Made by a program: the position numbers and the translations under genes. A stretch of 46,907 nt of DNA from Paraburkholderia graminis C4D1M (GTDB lineage: Bacteria > Pseudomonadota > Gammaproteobacteria > Burkholderiales > Burkholderiaceae). Positions within the stretch are counted from its first letter, which is position 1. Each line of letters starts with the position of its first letter. The DNA lies in NCBI RefSeq assembly GCF_000172415.1, contig NZ_ABLD01000034.1, positions 1 through 46,907 on the forward strand. The letters run 5' to 3'. The notes beneath the pieces are model-generated. The model was not told the DNA's origin. It searched no databases and saw only the letters and a list, made by a program, of their open reading frames with translations. Positions 1 through 8,360 of the stretch are shown piece by piece.

Positions 1-1
1 T

Positions 2-568
2 TCCCGAGTCAATCCAAACGTAAACCAGGCGTTCGCACAGCCTTTCTCGGACGACACCGCGGTGCTGACTCCCGAGTTGTGGGACCCGACGACGAAGGTC
101 TTTTCGCAACTCGCGCCGCAGGCCGTGCCGCGGACTTATCACAGCGTTGCGCTCCTATTGCCGGACGGCCGGGTGCTCAGCGGCGGCGGCGGTTTGTGCG
201 GTGGTTGTGCGACCAACCATACGGACATCGAAATACTCACACCGCCGTATCTGCTCAATGCGGATGGTTCGGCGGCCACGCGGCCGACGCTCAGCAACGT
301 ACCGGCCGACGCGCAACTCGGCACGTCCATCGCGGTGAAAGCCACTACTGGCGTGAAGGCGTTCGCGCTGATGCGTTTGTCGTCCAACACACATGCAGTG
401 AACAACGAGCAGCGACGCGTGCCGTTGAGTTTCACGATCGGTACGGCCGGCGAATTCATCCTGAAGATTCCCGCCGATCCTGGTGTTGTGATTCCCGGCT
501 ACTACATGCTGTTCGCGTTGAACACGAACGGCGTGCCGAGCGTGTCACGCACGTTGCGCCTCCACTGA
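2..568 (+). CDS. Galactose-oxidase-like protein, C-terminal part (DUF1929), cut by window start
   Basis: The reading frame is open from the first bases, so the N-terminal beta-propeller lies outside the window. What remains shows the end of a kelch-type propeller (TYHSVALLLPDGRVLSGGGG, the usual last blade of galactose/glyoxal oxidase relatives) followed by an immunoglobulin-like DUF1929 domain (from about TPPYLLNADG to the C-terminus). The Tyr-His pair in RTYHS and the later THAVN match positions that hold copper ligands in galactose oxidase, but the radical-forming Cys-Tyr pair cannot be checked here. Family members are extracellular copper radical oxidases or structural relatives. The stop overlaps the start of the downstream cytochrome c by one base (TGATG), suggesting translational coupling, with the cytochrome as possible electron acceptor (inference). 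Confidence 0.8.
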   Translation, partial: SRVNPNVNQAFAQPFSDDTAVLTPELWDPTTKVFSQLAPQAVPRTYHSVALLLPDGRVLSGGGGLCGGCATNHTDIEILTPPYLLNADGSAATRPTLSNVPADAQLGTSIAVKATTGVKAFALMRLSSNTHAVNNEQRRVPLSFTIGTAGEFILKIPADPGVVIPGYYMLFALNTNGVPSVSRTLRLH

Positions 569-1008
569 TGACGACGTCGACAACCTCGCGCCTCGCGGCT
601 CGCTGGACGGTTTGCCTGGCGCTACTTGGCGCTGCGCTTTTTGCGCATGCTGAAGAGCGCTGCAAACCGGACGATCTTGGGTGCGCGATTTTCACCGGGC
701 AACGTCCGGCAGCGGCGCATCTGCGCGACGACAATCAAGCGCTGCCGGAATGGACGACGCGATGCATCAATTGCCACACGCGGACGGAGCCGGCGCCCAG
801 CTTTGCGCCGCCGCTGACACGCGGCTACTTGCTTGACGCAAAGAGCCGCCGAGGCGGGCCGCCGAGTCAGTATGACCCGGTGGCGTTCTGTCGAGCCATC
901 GAGGACGGCATCGATCCAGCAAGCGTGCTGCTGCGTAAGTCGATGCCTCATTTCCAGTTGTCGCGTGCCGAGTGTGCGGCGCTTTGGCGGTTTGTTACTG
1001 GGCCTTGA
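568..1008 (+). CDS. Small secreted c-type cytochrome
   Basis: This 146-residue protein begins with a clear Sec signal peptide (hydrophobic run VCLALLGAALFAHA, residues about 14-27) and carries one haem-attachment motif, CINCH, at residues 66-70. A Met in KSMPHF near the C-terminus is the likely sixth haem ligand. It is therefore a periplasmic mono-haem class I cytochrome. Its ATG overlaps the stop of the oxidase-like gene, so the two are probably made from one message; in that arrangement the cytochrome may take electrons from the oxidase partner, which is inference. Nothing obvious follows it in the same direction, and the accessory region starts just downstream. Confidence 0.85.
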   Translation: MTTSTTSRLAARWTVCLALLGAALFAHAEERCKPDDLGCAIFTGQRPAAAHLRDDNQALPEWTTRCINCHTRTEPAPSFAPPLTRGYLLDAKSRRGGPPSQYDPVAFCRAIEDGIDPASVLLRKSMPHFQLSRAECAALWRFVTGP

Positions 1009-1398
1009 TGGTGAGGCGGTGAAAGTGCGGTGGGAACAATCTGTGTGGGCATGCCTCTATACCTGGCGGGGCTTTGGAGGAGGACTTCCTCTGAGAGACC
1101 ATAGTCCGACGATTGTGAAAAGTGTGTGCCCAAGATCTGCTGGCCGCGAATTTGAGTGAAAGTATGTGGTCGATCAGTAGCCAAGACCGACGCGAGTCAA
1201 GGTGTGTGCTCGGCGAGTTATCTGATCGATACGAGATAAAGTACGGGGTGGGCACGGCTAAAACCTTGTCAGCGAAAAAGCATGTCTTATCGAAAGGTCG
1301 TATCGGTGGAAAAGAATCGAGTCCAGAGTGGGATGTCTGCCGCTCTGCGATCTTGTGCCTACGGCATGCCCGCTGCAATTTCAAGCCGAGAAATTTCA
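1009..1398. other. Non-coding stretch at the probable edge of the accessory island
   Basis: I see no convincing gene in these 390 bases. GTGTGTGC occurs twice (near 1121 and 1200). A six-base inverted repeat, TTATCT...AGATAA with a 10-base spacer, lies at about 1217-1238 and has the rough shape of a tyrosine-recombinase core site, but arms this short are weak evidence. The stretch lies between chromosomal-looking genes and the convergent tyrosine recombinase, so an element end may lie in it; I could not define one. Confidence 0.4.
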
Positions 1399-2313
1399 TT
1401 AGCCGCGGGCTGACCGACCCGGGGCTAACATGTCAAGATAACGCCGTGCTGACTGTCGGTCTTTCCACCCGACGTACTCCGCAAGCATCCTTTCGTCCCA
1501 CGCGTTTGATCCAGCCCAGATCGCGAAGCCGTGGCGCAGCGAGTGGCTGCTGTATTCGTCTGCATCCGGTATCCCCGACGATCTCAATATTCCGCGCAAA
1601 AGCGGCGTGATGCTTCCGCTTGCGAGAGCACTGTCTTTGATCTTTCCCCAGCGATCGATGCTGCGAAAAACCGGGCCACCGGTTAGCCCGGATGCAGCGA
1701 TCCAAGCTTCATAAGCGGCAACAGGACACAGCCGCGTCCGAGCAGCAGTGCGGAGGGCCACATGACCGTCAGGGAGCTCACAGTCCACACGCGGGATATA
1801 GAAAGTGATGCTGCGTCCACTATCTACCGTCACTTTTTCAACCTCTAGGCGGGTCAGTTCGTCGGAACGGAATCCTCGCCAGAAACCAATTAGCACTAGC
1901 GCCCGATTCCGCAAATGTGGGAGCTTCCGCGCGCCGCGCTCGAGTGCGAGTTGCTGATTCAGCCACGAGTCGACCGTCTCGAGCTGCTCGAAACGTAAAG
2001 GGCGGGCCTGTCCGCGCACCGTGCTTTGCAGGTGCTCTATGCACTTGAGGACGCTTTTGACGTGCGCGGACCCGGTAGGATCAGGAAATTGTTGCTTCTG
2101 ATGCCAGTGGCTGATGGCGGCCAACCTGATATTCAATGTTGCGAGGGATAGGGCCGCTGCGTGCTCACGAAGATACCGCGCAATCTCACGAGGCGTACCG
2201 GGCAACACGCCTTGCCACCTGAACTGGTAGTCCTGTATCACCTCGTCGTAGGACAGTTGCTCGTCTTTTTGATTGGCGGCTTTGTCGTTGCGATCGGTGG
2301 GGCTGTCGCTCAC
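1399..2313 (-). CDS. Tyrosine-type site-specific recombinase
   Basis: This 304-residue protein has a SAM-like core-binding N-terminal half (residues about 20-120, with the LATLNIRLAAISHWH helix typical of integrases) and a C-terminal catalytic domain. The catalytic set is visible: R149 (GFRSDEL), H257 and R260 (SHSLRHG), W283 in the His/Trp position (YVGWKD), and the nucleophile Y292 (RRYLD). It should therefore be active for strand exchange between specific sites. It is transcribed away from the Tn7-like operon that starts 750 bases away. No second integrase or phage genes are nearby. It could be an island integrase, or a resolvase serving the transposition module, which would fit the impaired TnsA domain; the second idea is inference. 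Confidence 0.88.
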   Translation of the reverse strand: MSDSPTDRNDKAANQKDEQLSYDEVIQDYQFRWQGVLPGTPREIARYLREHAAALSLATLNIRLAAISHWHQKQQFPDPTGSAHVKSVLKCIEHLQSTVRGQARPLRFEQLETVDSWLNQQLALERGARKLPHLRNRALVLIGFWRGFRSDELTRLEVEKVTVDSGRSITFYIPRVDCELPDGHVALRTAARTRLCPVAAYEAWIAASGLTGGPVFRSIDRWGKIKDSALASGSITPLLRGILRSSGIPDADEYSSHSLRHGFAIWAGSNAWDERMLAEYVGWKDRQSARRYLDMLAPGRSARG

Positions 2314-3060
2314 TGGTCACCTGCGATAGTAATGGACAGCTTTCCAGACATCGGGCTTGTTGACGGTATGCCGGGATCAACACGGCAGAAATTGAAGCAC
2401 GTTATCCCGATTCACCGCCCTTACGGCGTGGACGCTCAAATGCCTCCCAAACTTATTCGGGGCAATGGGCTCCGCTATCTCGTTTTTTGTGTGTAGTTAC
2501 TTCATGCTGGCCCTTATCAGTGATGGGAGCCGCAACGGTAAAGTGGCATCTTCGGCGCTACTGCCGTCGCGAGAAGTGCGACGAGCAAATCAATTCAGCA
2601 ACGCGGCTCTGCATCTCGCCGTTGAAATACAGTTATTCACTTCTGTTTGACCGCACAGCATTATTCTACACGCTATTCGCGGCGATCTTTCGGTGGATGG
2701 TATTGGGTCGATTAAAATACAATTAATGCGACTTTAAATACATAACACGTAAAAATAAAATGGCCTCTATCACATGCGATTTTCAGAAGATTCTGGAAAA
2801 CTCGCAGTGAATGTCGTTGAAAAATCTATTGTCTTCCCCTAATAATGTGGAATCTGAAAACAAAAAAGCCGACTGGCGGGTCGGCTTTCTCGCGAGGTCC
2901 ATCGAAGATGCTTTAGCGGTGCTATCCACTAACAACAGGGGTCGGGCGATCTTTGCAGGGATCCCGGCCACCCGCGTCGATTTGATTTTCTACCATTCAC
3001 GGGGAAAGTCAAGGGGATTCTTTTTGGCGGCGCGGGCGTGCGTAAGGAGAAGAATATCTC
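2314..3060. other. AT-rich divergent intergenic region, promoter and possible end of the Tn7-like module
   Basis: This 747-base region separates the tyrosine recombinase (minus) from tnsAB (plus) and must carry both promoters. The part from about 2640 to 2860 is much richer in A+T than its surroundings. At 2778-2791 the sequence GATTTTCAGAAGA resembles the inner part of the terminal repeat of Tn402/Tn5053-type elements, but I found no matching copy elsewhere. A strong hairpin at 2865-2888 lies within the tnsAB leader. The ribosome site for tnsAB is AAGGAG at 3044-3049, 11 bases before the ATG. No protein-coding gene is convincing. Confidence 0.5.
2862..2888. terminator. Hairpin with A-tract and T-tract in the tnsAB leader, bidirectional terminator or attenuator
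   Basis: GCCGAC (2868-2873) pairs with GTCGGC (2880-2885) around a 6-base loop, and the flanking AAA/TTT extend the stem to nine pairs. On the minus strand the stem is followed by six T, a good intrinsic terminator; on the plus strand by TTTCT, a weaker one. It lies about 175 bases before the tnsAB start, so it may shield the operon from read-through or act as an attenuator. Confidence 0.6.
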
Positions 3061-5841
3061 ATGCCTCGTCTTTTCAGCATGTCCCCGGGCTTTTCGCGCG
3101 ACGGTGAAAGCGCTTCCAGGATAATCGGGCATCGCTCTGATCCGGAAGCCAACTTCTGGGTCTTCCACTCCAATAAGCGCGACAAATTGATGGTGGCGCA
3201 GACCGACGTTGTTTTTGCCTGTTCAATTCTTTTTGAGATGAATCCGGAGATCGTCTCGTACGGGCCCGCACCTGCCCAGAGCCCCGACGTAGAGTTGGAA
3301 ATGAAAGATTTCCGACCTGATGTGGTAGTTCGGTACGCAGACGGCCGGCAGGAGCTAATTTGCTGCAGAAGGGAGCCAGGCAGCTCAAAAAAAGCAATGT
3401 CAAAGCGGCTCCCCGTAGGAGTTCGTTTGATCACGGGTCGCGATATTGTCGAACGCCGAATCGAACTGGACAATTGTCTGTTCTTATCGGCTTCAATCAC
3501 TGCCGTACTTGACTACACGTCGCCCGCAGCGAGATTCGCGATCCTGGACCGATTTGGGCCGGGGACGCAAGGCACGATCCGACAGATCCTGGGCATCCCC
3601 GGGATTGACCCAGCCCTTTTGAGGGGGGCGATGGCAGCCCTTATTGCAGAAGGCACGTTGGTGACTGACCTGACGATGCTACTAACACTGGACACCGTAG
3701 TGGCCAACATTACGGGCAGTGGTGCCAGCACGTACAAAAGACCTCAGCGCACCTCGGCCAGTGGCATGGCGCCCGAGGCTAGTAATCCGCCCGCAGGCGG
3801 GAACGGGAAAGCTGAGGCCTCCGAGGATGCGACTGCATCCTTCGGTACTGGCACCTCGCGCCGGACGCTGATTCCGCCAGAATATCGCTTTGCCCAGTGG
3901 CCGGCTCCTGATGAGGTTAGCCTCCCAGAGAAGGCTCGGAAAAAGTACCGGGAGAAGAAAGCCGGAATTGACGCTTACCGGAAAGGCATGTCTTTTGAGG
4001 ACATCAAACATGATTACGGGATGTCGGAAAATGAAATATACCGTGTGGTAAAACGATGCGTCACGCCCGCCGGCCCCGGATCGATTCATGGCTACTTTGC
4101 GGTGCTACCTTACTACCGTATAGCCGAGCCAAGAGACGGAGGGGCGGGTTGCCGAAGCAAGTCCGAAGAAAAGGGCGGCGACGCCGAGGATAAAAATCCT
4201 GGCGGCCCTTGGGCGTGGACCAGGCTGCTTAAAAGTGTGGTCGGGCTGGAGGCGTTTCTTGAAGATATCGTGTTGGACCATCCGCCATCGGATGCAGGTA
4301 AGAGGCTTGACGTCGATGAATGCTGGAAGAAGATGAAGGACTTCCTGGCAACGAAAGGAGTTGGGGCTAAAGACTATCCCCTCACCAACGCTGATTATGG
4401 CCGCGACGCGCTCAGGAAGCATATAGAGACAATCCGCAACCGACACGCACAGCGGTATATCGGGATCTATTACGGGGAAACTTCTGCCAAGCGCGCCCGA
4501 CAGATTGGAGGAACCCCCGCGCGCATCATCTGCCCGGTCCGACCTGGCTCATTCCTGCAACTTGATTACTACCGTATAGACAAGGCCACCAAGATCGCCC
4601 GGCGCAACCCGGCCGGTGAACTTTTCGAGGAGACATTGCCACGGTGGTACGTTGCCCTGCTTGTGGACTCGCTCCATTGGTCTGTCTTATCACGACATCC
4701 GACTCTTGAGATCAATCCGAGCGCGGCCAGTGCTATTGAAACTCTGGATCGGTATGTCCATCCGGAGCAGTATCGTTTGGAGAACGACCCGCATGGCGAC
4801 GACCGTCTGTTTTTCGAACAGTTCGGCTTGACTGGCAATTGCTTCTGCGTTCTGGCGGTTGACAACGCGAAATGCAACCTCACGGACAACTTCATCAGAG
4901 CCGGCATTTACACCTTTGGTTGTGCAGTCAATTTTGGGCCCACATATAACTGGGTGACGCGAGCAGTCTGCGAGCGAGCAATAGGCGATATATCGAGACG
5001 TGTCAATGACATGAACGATGGGGAGTCAGCGGTTGAGCTCAACACGTTCATTCTCGATCTTGCTCGAGCGTGCAATCAGCACAATTCCGACCGCACCGAA
5101 CGGCTGTGCCAAACATCGCCATCCACTGCGTTTCGGAATGCATTGAACGATGTGAGCAAGGGGCTCGTGGCCGCGCCGCTTGCTCGCGAGGCGGTCGCAG
5201 ACAGCAAATATCTTGATCATTATTTCGACGCAGCGGTACGGGGCAATTTGAAGAAAGGAGTCATGCCACATTGCAACACCTTGGGACGACGCTATTCAAA
5301 CGACGAGTTGAAAGGGCACCCGGAGCTGATTCAGCCTGGCGGATCAAACGTCACAAATCTGACTGGCAGGATAAAGCGCTGGGACCTTCGTGACGCCCAA
5401 GGCGCCGTAAACAACACTCCGATAGGAAAACTCGAACCGGACAGGCAACGTGGGATAAAAATCTCTGTATCGGACTGGACGTTTTTTTACCGCGTCGGCG
5501 GCAACTTGAAAACTCGCGAACGACTGGACCGTGTGGATTCAGTGCCAGAAAGGGAGGCGGCAGACCGGCGGTCCCGAAGCGCAACAAGCAAAAAGCCAGG
5601 AAAGGCGAGTGCTCCAGCGCTCCAAGAAGAGCGTCAACTCCGCCGGGAAACCTATCATGGTCGTCGGGAGGTCGTTGAAAATTCCGCCGCCGATGATGAC
5701 GGGAAGTCAAAGGAGCCGGCCGAACCGGCAAAGCCCGTGAGGGCGGTGGAATTGCAGGAGCAGCAGGGTAGGAACATCTGGGAAGGTGGCGCAGACCGGT
5801 TCGGTCTAAATGTTATTCGTGGCGGCAGGAGGTTCGGATGA
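3061..5841 (+). CDS. TnsA-TnsB fusion transposase of a Tn7-like element
   Basis: This 926-residue protein joins a TnsA-like part (residues 1 to about 200) to a TnsB/Mu-type integrase. In the first part, residues 41-105 align with the TnsA nuclease core: D87 (DFRPDVVV) matches Tn7 TnsA D114, but the position of E63 holds V51 or its neighbours, and the Gln-x-Lys motif reads C101-C102-R103. A winged-helix segment follows (about 165-215). A helix-turn-helix region at about 295-345 (KKAGIDAYRKGMSFEDIKHD) leads into the retroviral-integrase core with D502 (QLDYYRID), D601 (AVDNAK) and E638 (CERAIG), a complete DDE triad spaced D-36-E. A Mu-type C-terminal domain ends in a charged, disordered tail. 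In Tn7, TnsB joins 3' ends and TnsA cuts 5' ends; here only the first activity looks intact. The stop overlaps the next start (ATGA). Confidence 0.85.
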   Translation: MPRLFSMSPGFSRDGESASRIIGHRSDPEANFWVFHSNKRDKLMVAQTDVVFACSILFEMNPEIVSYGPAPAQSPDVELEMKDFRPDVVVRYADGRQELICCRREPGSSKKAMSKRLPVGVRLITGRDIVERRIELDNCLFLSASITAVLDYTSPAARFAILDRFGPGTQGTIRQILGIPGIDPALLRGAMAALIAEGTLVTDLTMLLTLDTVVANITGSGASTYKRPQRTSASGMAPEASNPPAGGNGKAEASEDATASFGTGTSRRTLIPPEYRFAQWPAPDEVSLPEKARKKYREKKAGIDAYRKGMSFEDIKHDYGMSENEIYRVVKRCVTPAGPGSIHGYFAVLPYYRIAEPRDGGAGCRSKSEEKGGDAEDKNPGGPWAWTRLLKSVVGLEAFLEDIVLDHPPSDAGKRLDVDECWKKMKDFLATKGVGAKDYPLTNADYGRDALRKHIETIRNRHAQRYIGIYYGETSAKRARQIGGTPARIICPVRPGSFLQLDYYRIDKATKIARRNPAGELFEETLPRWYVALLVDSLHWSVLSRHPTLEINPSAASAIETLDRYVHPEQYRLENDPHGDDRLFFEQFGLTGNCFCVLAVDNAKCNLTDNFIRAGIYTFGCAVNFGPTYNWVTRAVCERAIGDISRRVNDMNDGESAVELNTFILDLARACNQHNSDRTERLCQTSPSTAFRNALNDVSKGLVAAPLAREAVADSKYLDHYFDAAVRGNLKKGVMPHCNTLGRRYSNDELKGHPELIQPGGSNVTNLTGRIKRWDLRDAQGAVNNTPIGKLEPDRQRGIKISVSDWTFFYRVGGNLKTRERLDRVDSVPEREAADRRSRSATSKKPGKASAPALQEERQLRRETYHGRREVVENSAADDDGKSKEPAEPAKPVRAVELQEQQGRNIWEGGADRFGLNVIRGGRRFG

Positions 5842-6851
5842 CTGACACTCAGCCTGGTACACCGCCGCAAGAGGTCGAACAGCCGCAGCAATCAGACATC
5901 TTGTCGCAGAATCAGCGCACCGAACAGGAGCTATTGCTTAGGCATCCTTTTTATAGTGCGCCAGAGCTCCCAACATCGCCAGCCATCCAGGCATACCTGA
6001 TGTGTAAAGACGAATTTCTTTATGGCGCTTCTGGCTTCACCCTACTCGGAGAGCGAGGCAGTGGTCGAAAGATTGCATTGCTGGTCATAAGGAATTTATT
6101 CCAGCACGAATTTCCGGAACTTGCAACCGCAACCTGGGCGCCGCTTCCCAGTGAATTAACAACTGCTGCAGGAACATGGCGTTCGCTACTAGCAGCAGTT
6201 AACCATCGTTTCTGGGGAGGGGCCAGCCAGGATATCACGAGCCGACTGGAAAAAGTGATTGAAGAGCGAACGGCGATAACCGGCGTGTACAGGTTTGTAC
6301 TTTTTGTACAGAACATAGAAACGGTGGACGGGGCGACGCTAGAGGCGCTGGCTGGTCTGAGGGACAGCCTTCAGGTAAAAGGGATTCAGTTATTTGTGGT
6401 GGGTTCCAGCGAGATAAACGCGTTTCGCGCGAGGACTGACGGTATGACGGGTCCCACAAAAGAAACGATCGAGTCGCTGTTGGGATCGGGCCATGTATTA
6501 CGGCCGCTTACTTCTGCATTGGACCTCGTGTCGGTACTGCACGCGCTTGATACTCTTCCTTATCCAGACGCGGGCGGTGTGACATGGGTACAATTTTTTG
6601 TTCCGCGCGCCTTCGCGGCCGGCTTTAGGCTTTCGGACCAAGTGGCGACGTTGAAGGGGGCTGTAGACGCGTACGCCGCAAACGGTCGCGTGACGGCCCG
6701 TTTTATTTTCAAGACTATCAAGCGCATGCTGGGGGAGGCTTCGAAAGTTGACCAACCGGGACTTACGATCGGCGTCGATCAGTGGAAAAGGGCCATGGGA
6801 CTCGTTCTGGGTGACGGCATTACATATCTTCCCGCGCCCACGGAAGAATAA
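5838..6851 (+). CDS. TnsC/TniB-like transposition regulator with degenerate ATPase motifs
   Basis: This 337-residue protein sits exactly where TnsC/TniB is found, between TnsAB and TniQ, overlapping both neighbours by 1-4 bases. Its fold-level pattern matches an AAA+ target-selection ATPase: a disordered N-terminus, a pre-Walker region (RHPFYSAPELPTSPAIQAYL), a P-loop-like GERGSGRK at residues 71-78 and a Walker B-like strand FVLFVQNIE at about 153-161. The P-loop lysine is Arg77 and the following Ser/Thr is Lys78. The Walker B Asp-Glu pair is Q158-N159. ATP hydrolysis, and probably normal ATP binding, are therefore unlikely. A sensor-1-like segment (IQLFVVGSSEINAF) is still recognisable. It is probably the adaptor between TniQ and the transposase, working without a standard ATPase cycle. 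Confidence 0.75.
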   Translation: MTDTQPGTPPQEVEQPQQSDILSQNQRTEQELLLRHPFYSAPELPTSPAIQAYLMCKDEFLYGASGFTLLGERGSGRKIALLVIRNLFQHEFPELATATWAPLPSELTTAAGTWRSLLAAVNHRFWGGASQDITSRLEKVIEERTAITGVYRFVLFVQNIETVDGATLEALAGLRDSLQVKGIQLFVVGSSEINAFRARTDGMTGPTKETIESLLGSGHVLRPLTSALDLVSVLHALDTLPYPDAGGVTWVQFFVPRAFAAGFRLSDQVATLKGAVDAYAANGRVTARFIFKTIKRMLGEASKVDQPGLTIGVDQWKRAMGLVLGDGITYLPAPTEE

Positions 6852-8281
6852 TGTCACCAGTGACTAACGGGCAGGTAACCGGTGAAGCCTTTACGCGCTT
6901 GCCACATGAATCGACCTTTTCGGTTGCGGCAAGAATCATGTGGCTGAACGCACTTCCATTTGGCAAATTTTCGAAACTGTGCGGCGTGACGTCTGGACGT
7001 AAGGATTTCTTGGCCGATGACGGCCGGATTGATCGCCATATTAATCGGCTGATGGGATGGGATAACAAAGAGTATCCCGGGACAAGCGATGCAAAGTGGC
7101 TGTCGGCTTCTTCTCCCGAGGTGTGGTTTGTGGGCAGACTACGACTGTGTCCGGAGTGCATGTTTGGGCTTTATCACAGCGTATGGCATCAGTCGAAGGC
7201 CCTTGAACGTTGCCCGCTCCACGACTGCCCGCTTGTGAAGGCTTGCTGGGCTTGCGGGGAGGAATTTGGGACCTACGAATTCCACGGTGCGATACTACGG
7301 ACACCATACGACTGCGTGCATTGCGGCGCCTCTCTTACTGCAGGAAGCGCGCCGTCTATACGTGAACACGTGAAATTCCGCGGGTCGATGAATATCAGCG
7401 GGGTATTTTCGCCATATCTAAGACAGCATAGGAGGGCAGTGCGCGGCATGCTTCCGCTTGCGCCATTTGCCAGCTCTATGAACACCCATGCAATCGACGG
7501 TTGGTGGGGAACATCAACGATGATTTTTCAGATTTCCCGCTCGGTAAGTACATGCGCGCTCGACCAGACCTTGCCGGAGGCTGGACTGTCATGGCTGCTC
7601 TGGGAGGACGAGAATGTTGCCTCGGGAAATGCTGTCGATGATGCCGCACGAAAGAATGCAAATCGCCGTCTGGATGAAGCAGACCTTGTATACATGGCCA
7701 CACTTTCAGATCTTAAGTCCTGGCTGACAGAAGCGTATGGACATCTTTTTCCCGATGAGGCAACCCCGATACTGGTCGGCGATGATGGTCAGTTGCTGCG
7801 CGACGTTGCTCCCGCGCCGGTGATGGCATATATGCTGTTGCGCGGGGCATGGGAAGGCGATAGACCTCAGAGCCTACGCTCACCCATTGGGAATGCCCGC
7901 ATTATCCGGTGGCGATCGCCTGCCGCACGGATCTGGCCCACTACCCTGAACGAACGTGGCTGGGAAGCCGTCTTCCGGGGTACGTTCGCGGCGTTCTACT
8001 GGAAATTACAGCACACGCGGCTCGCATACGCGGAATTCACTGCGGCGGCAGGGTTCGATACATATTTTCAGTATCAGCTTTCCCCAGTTTTGCGCATCTC
8101 GGCAATTGTGTTCCCGAAAGTTGAAGGTCTTCCGCTTGGCCACTTCGATCCGCCTCGTATGCGTCTTCATGACGCCATGACGCTGTTGCGAAATGTGCAC
8201 CACCATAACAGGAAGTTGGACAACGACCTTCGTGTTTTGCTTAACCCGGATTTCGATACGTACGCGGCCGGTTCACTGTAG
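6851..8281 (+). CDS. tniQ: TniQ/TnsD family target-selection protein
   Basis: This 476-residue protein carries the TniQ zinc-finger layout: C100-P-E-C103, then YHSVWHQ, then C121-P-L-H124, C132-W-A-C135 and a further C155-V-H-C158. The N-terminal RLPHESTFSVAARI segment and the LPFGKFSKLCG helix are also typical. TniQ/TnsD proteins recognise the target site (DNA sequence or a guide complex) and recruit TnsC. The length is between short TniQ and long TnsD, so the C-terminal half (about 200-476) probably supplies sequence-specific DNA recognition. The start codon overlaps the TnsC-like stop (TAATG), so the three genes are one operon. No CRISPR array or Cascade genes accompany it, so protein-based targeting is the likely mode. 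It ends 79 bases before a convergent gene. Confidence 0.88.
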   Translation: MSPVTNGQVTGEAFTRLPHESTFSVAARIMWLNALPFGKFSKLCGVTSGRKDFLADDGRIDRHINRLMGWDNKEYPGTSDAKWLSASSPEVWFVGRLRLCPECMFGLYHSVWHQSKALERCPLHDCPLVKACWACGEEFGTYEFHGAILRTPYDCVHCGASLTAGSAPSIREHVKFRGSMNISGVFSPYLRQHRRAVRGMLPLAPFASSMNTHAIDGWWGTSTMIFQISRSVSTCALDQTLPEAGLSWLLWEDENVASGNAVDDAARKNANRRLDEADLVYMATLSDLKSWLTEAYGHLFPDEATPILVGDDGQLLRDVAPAPVMAYMLLRGAWEGDRPQSLRSPIGNARIIRWRSPAARIWPTTLNERGWEAVFRGTFAAFYWKLQHTRLAYAEFTAAAGFDTYFQYQLSPVLRISAIVFPKVEGLPLGHFDPPRMRLHDAMTLLRNVHHHNRKLDNDLRVLLNPDFDTYAAGSL

Positions 8282-8360
8282 GGTGAGCGCACATCGAACG
8301 AACGGGTCAGTAATGCATGGTTCCAGGCCTTGTACACGACTTGGCACTACGCTCGATGTT

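Noticed and set aside
1217..1238. TTATCT/AGATAA inverted repeat as recombination site
   Set aside because: Six-base arms are too short to support the claim without a second copy.
3061..8281. CRISPR-associated transposon
   Set aside because: No CRISPR repeats, Cascade or Cas12k genes are near the TniQ gene.
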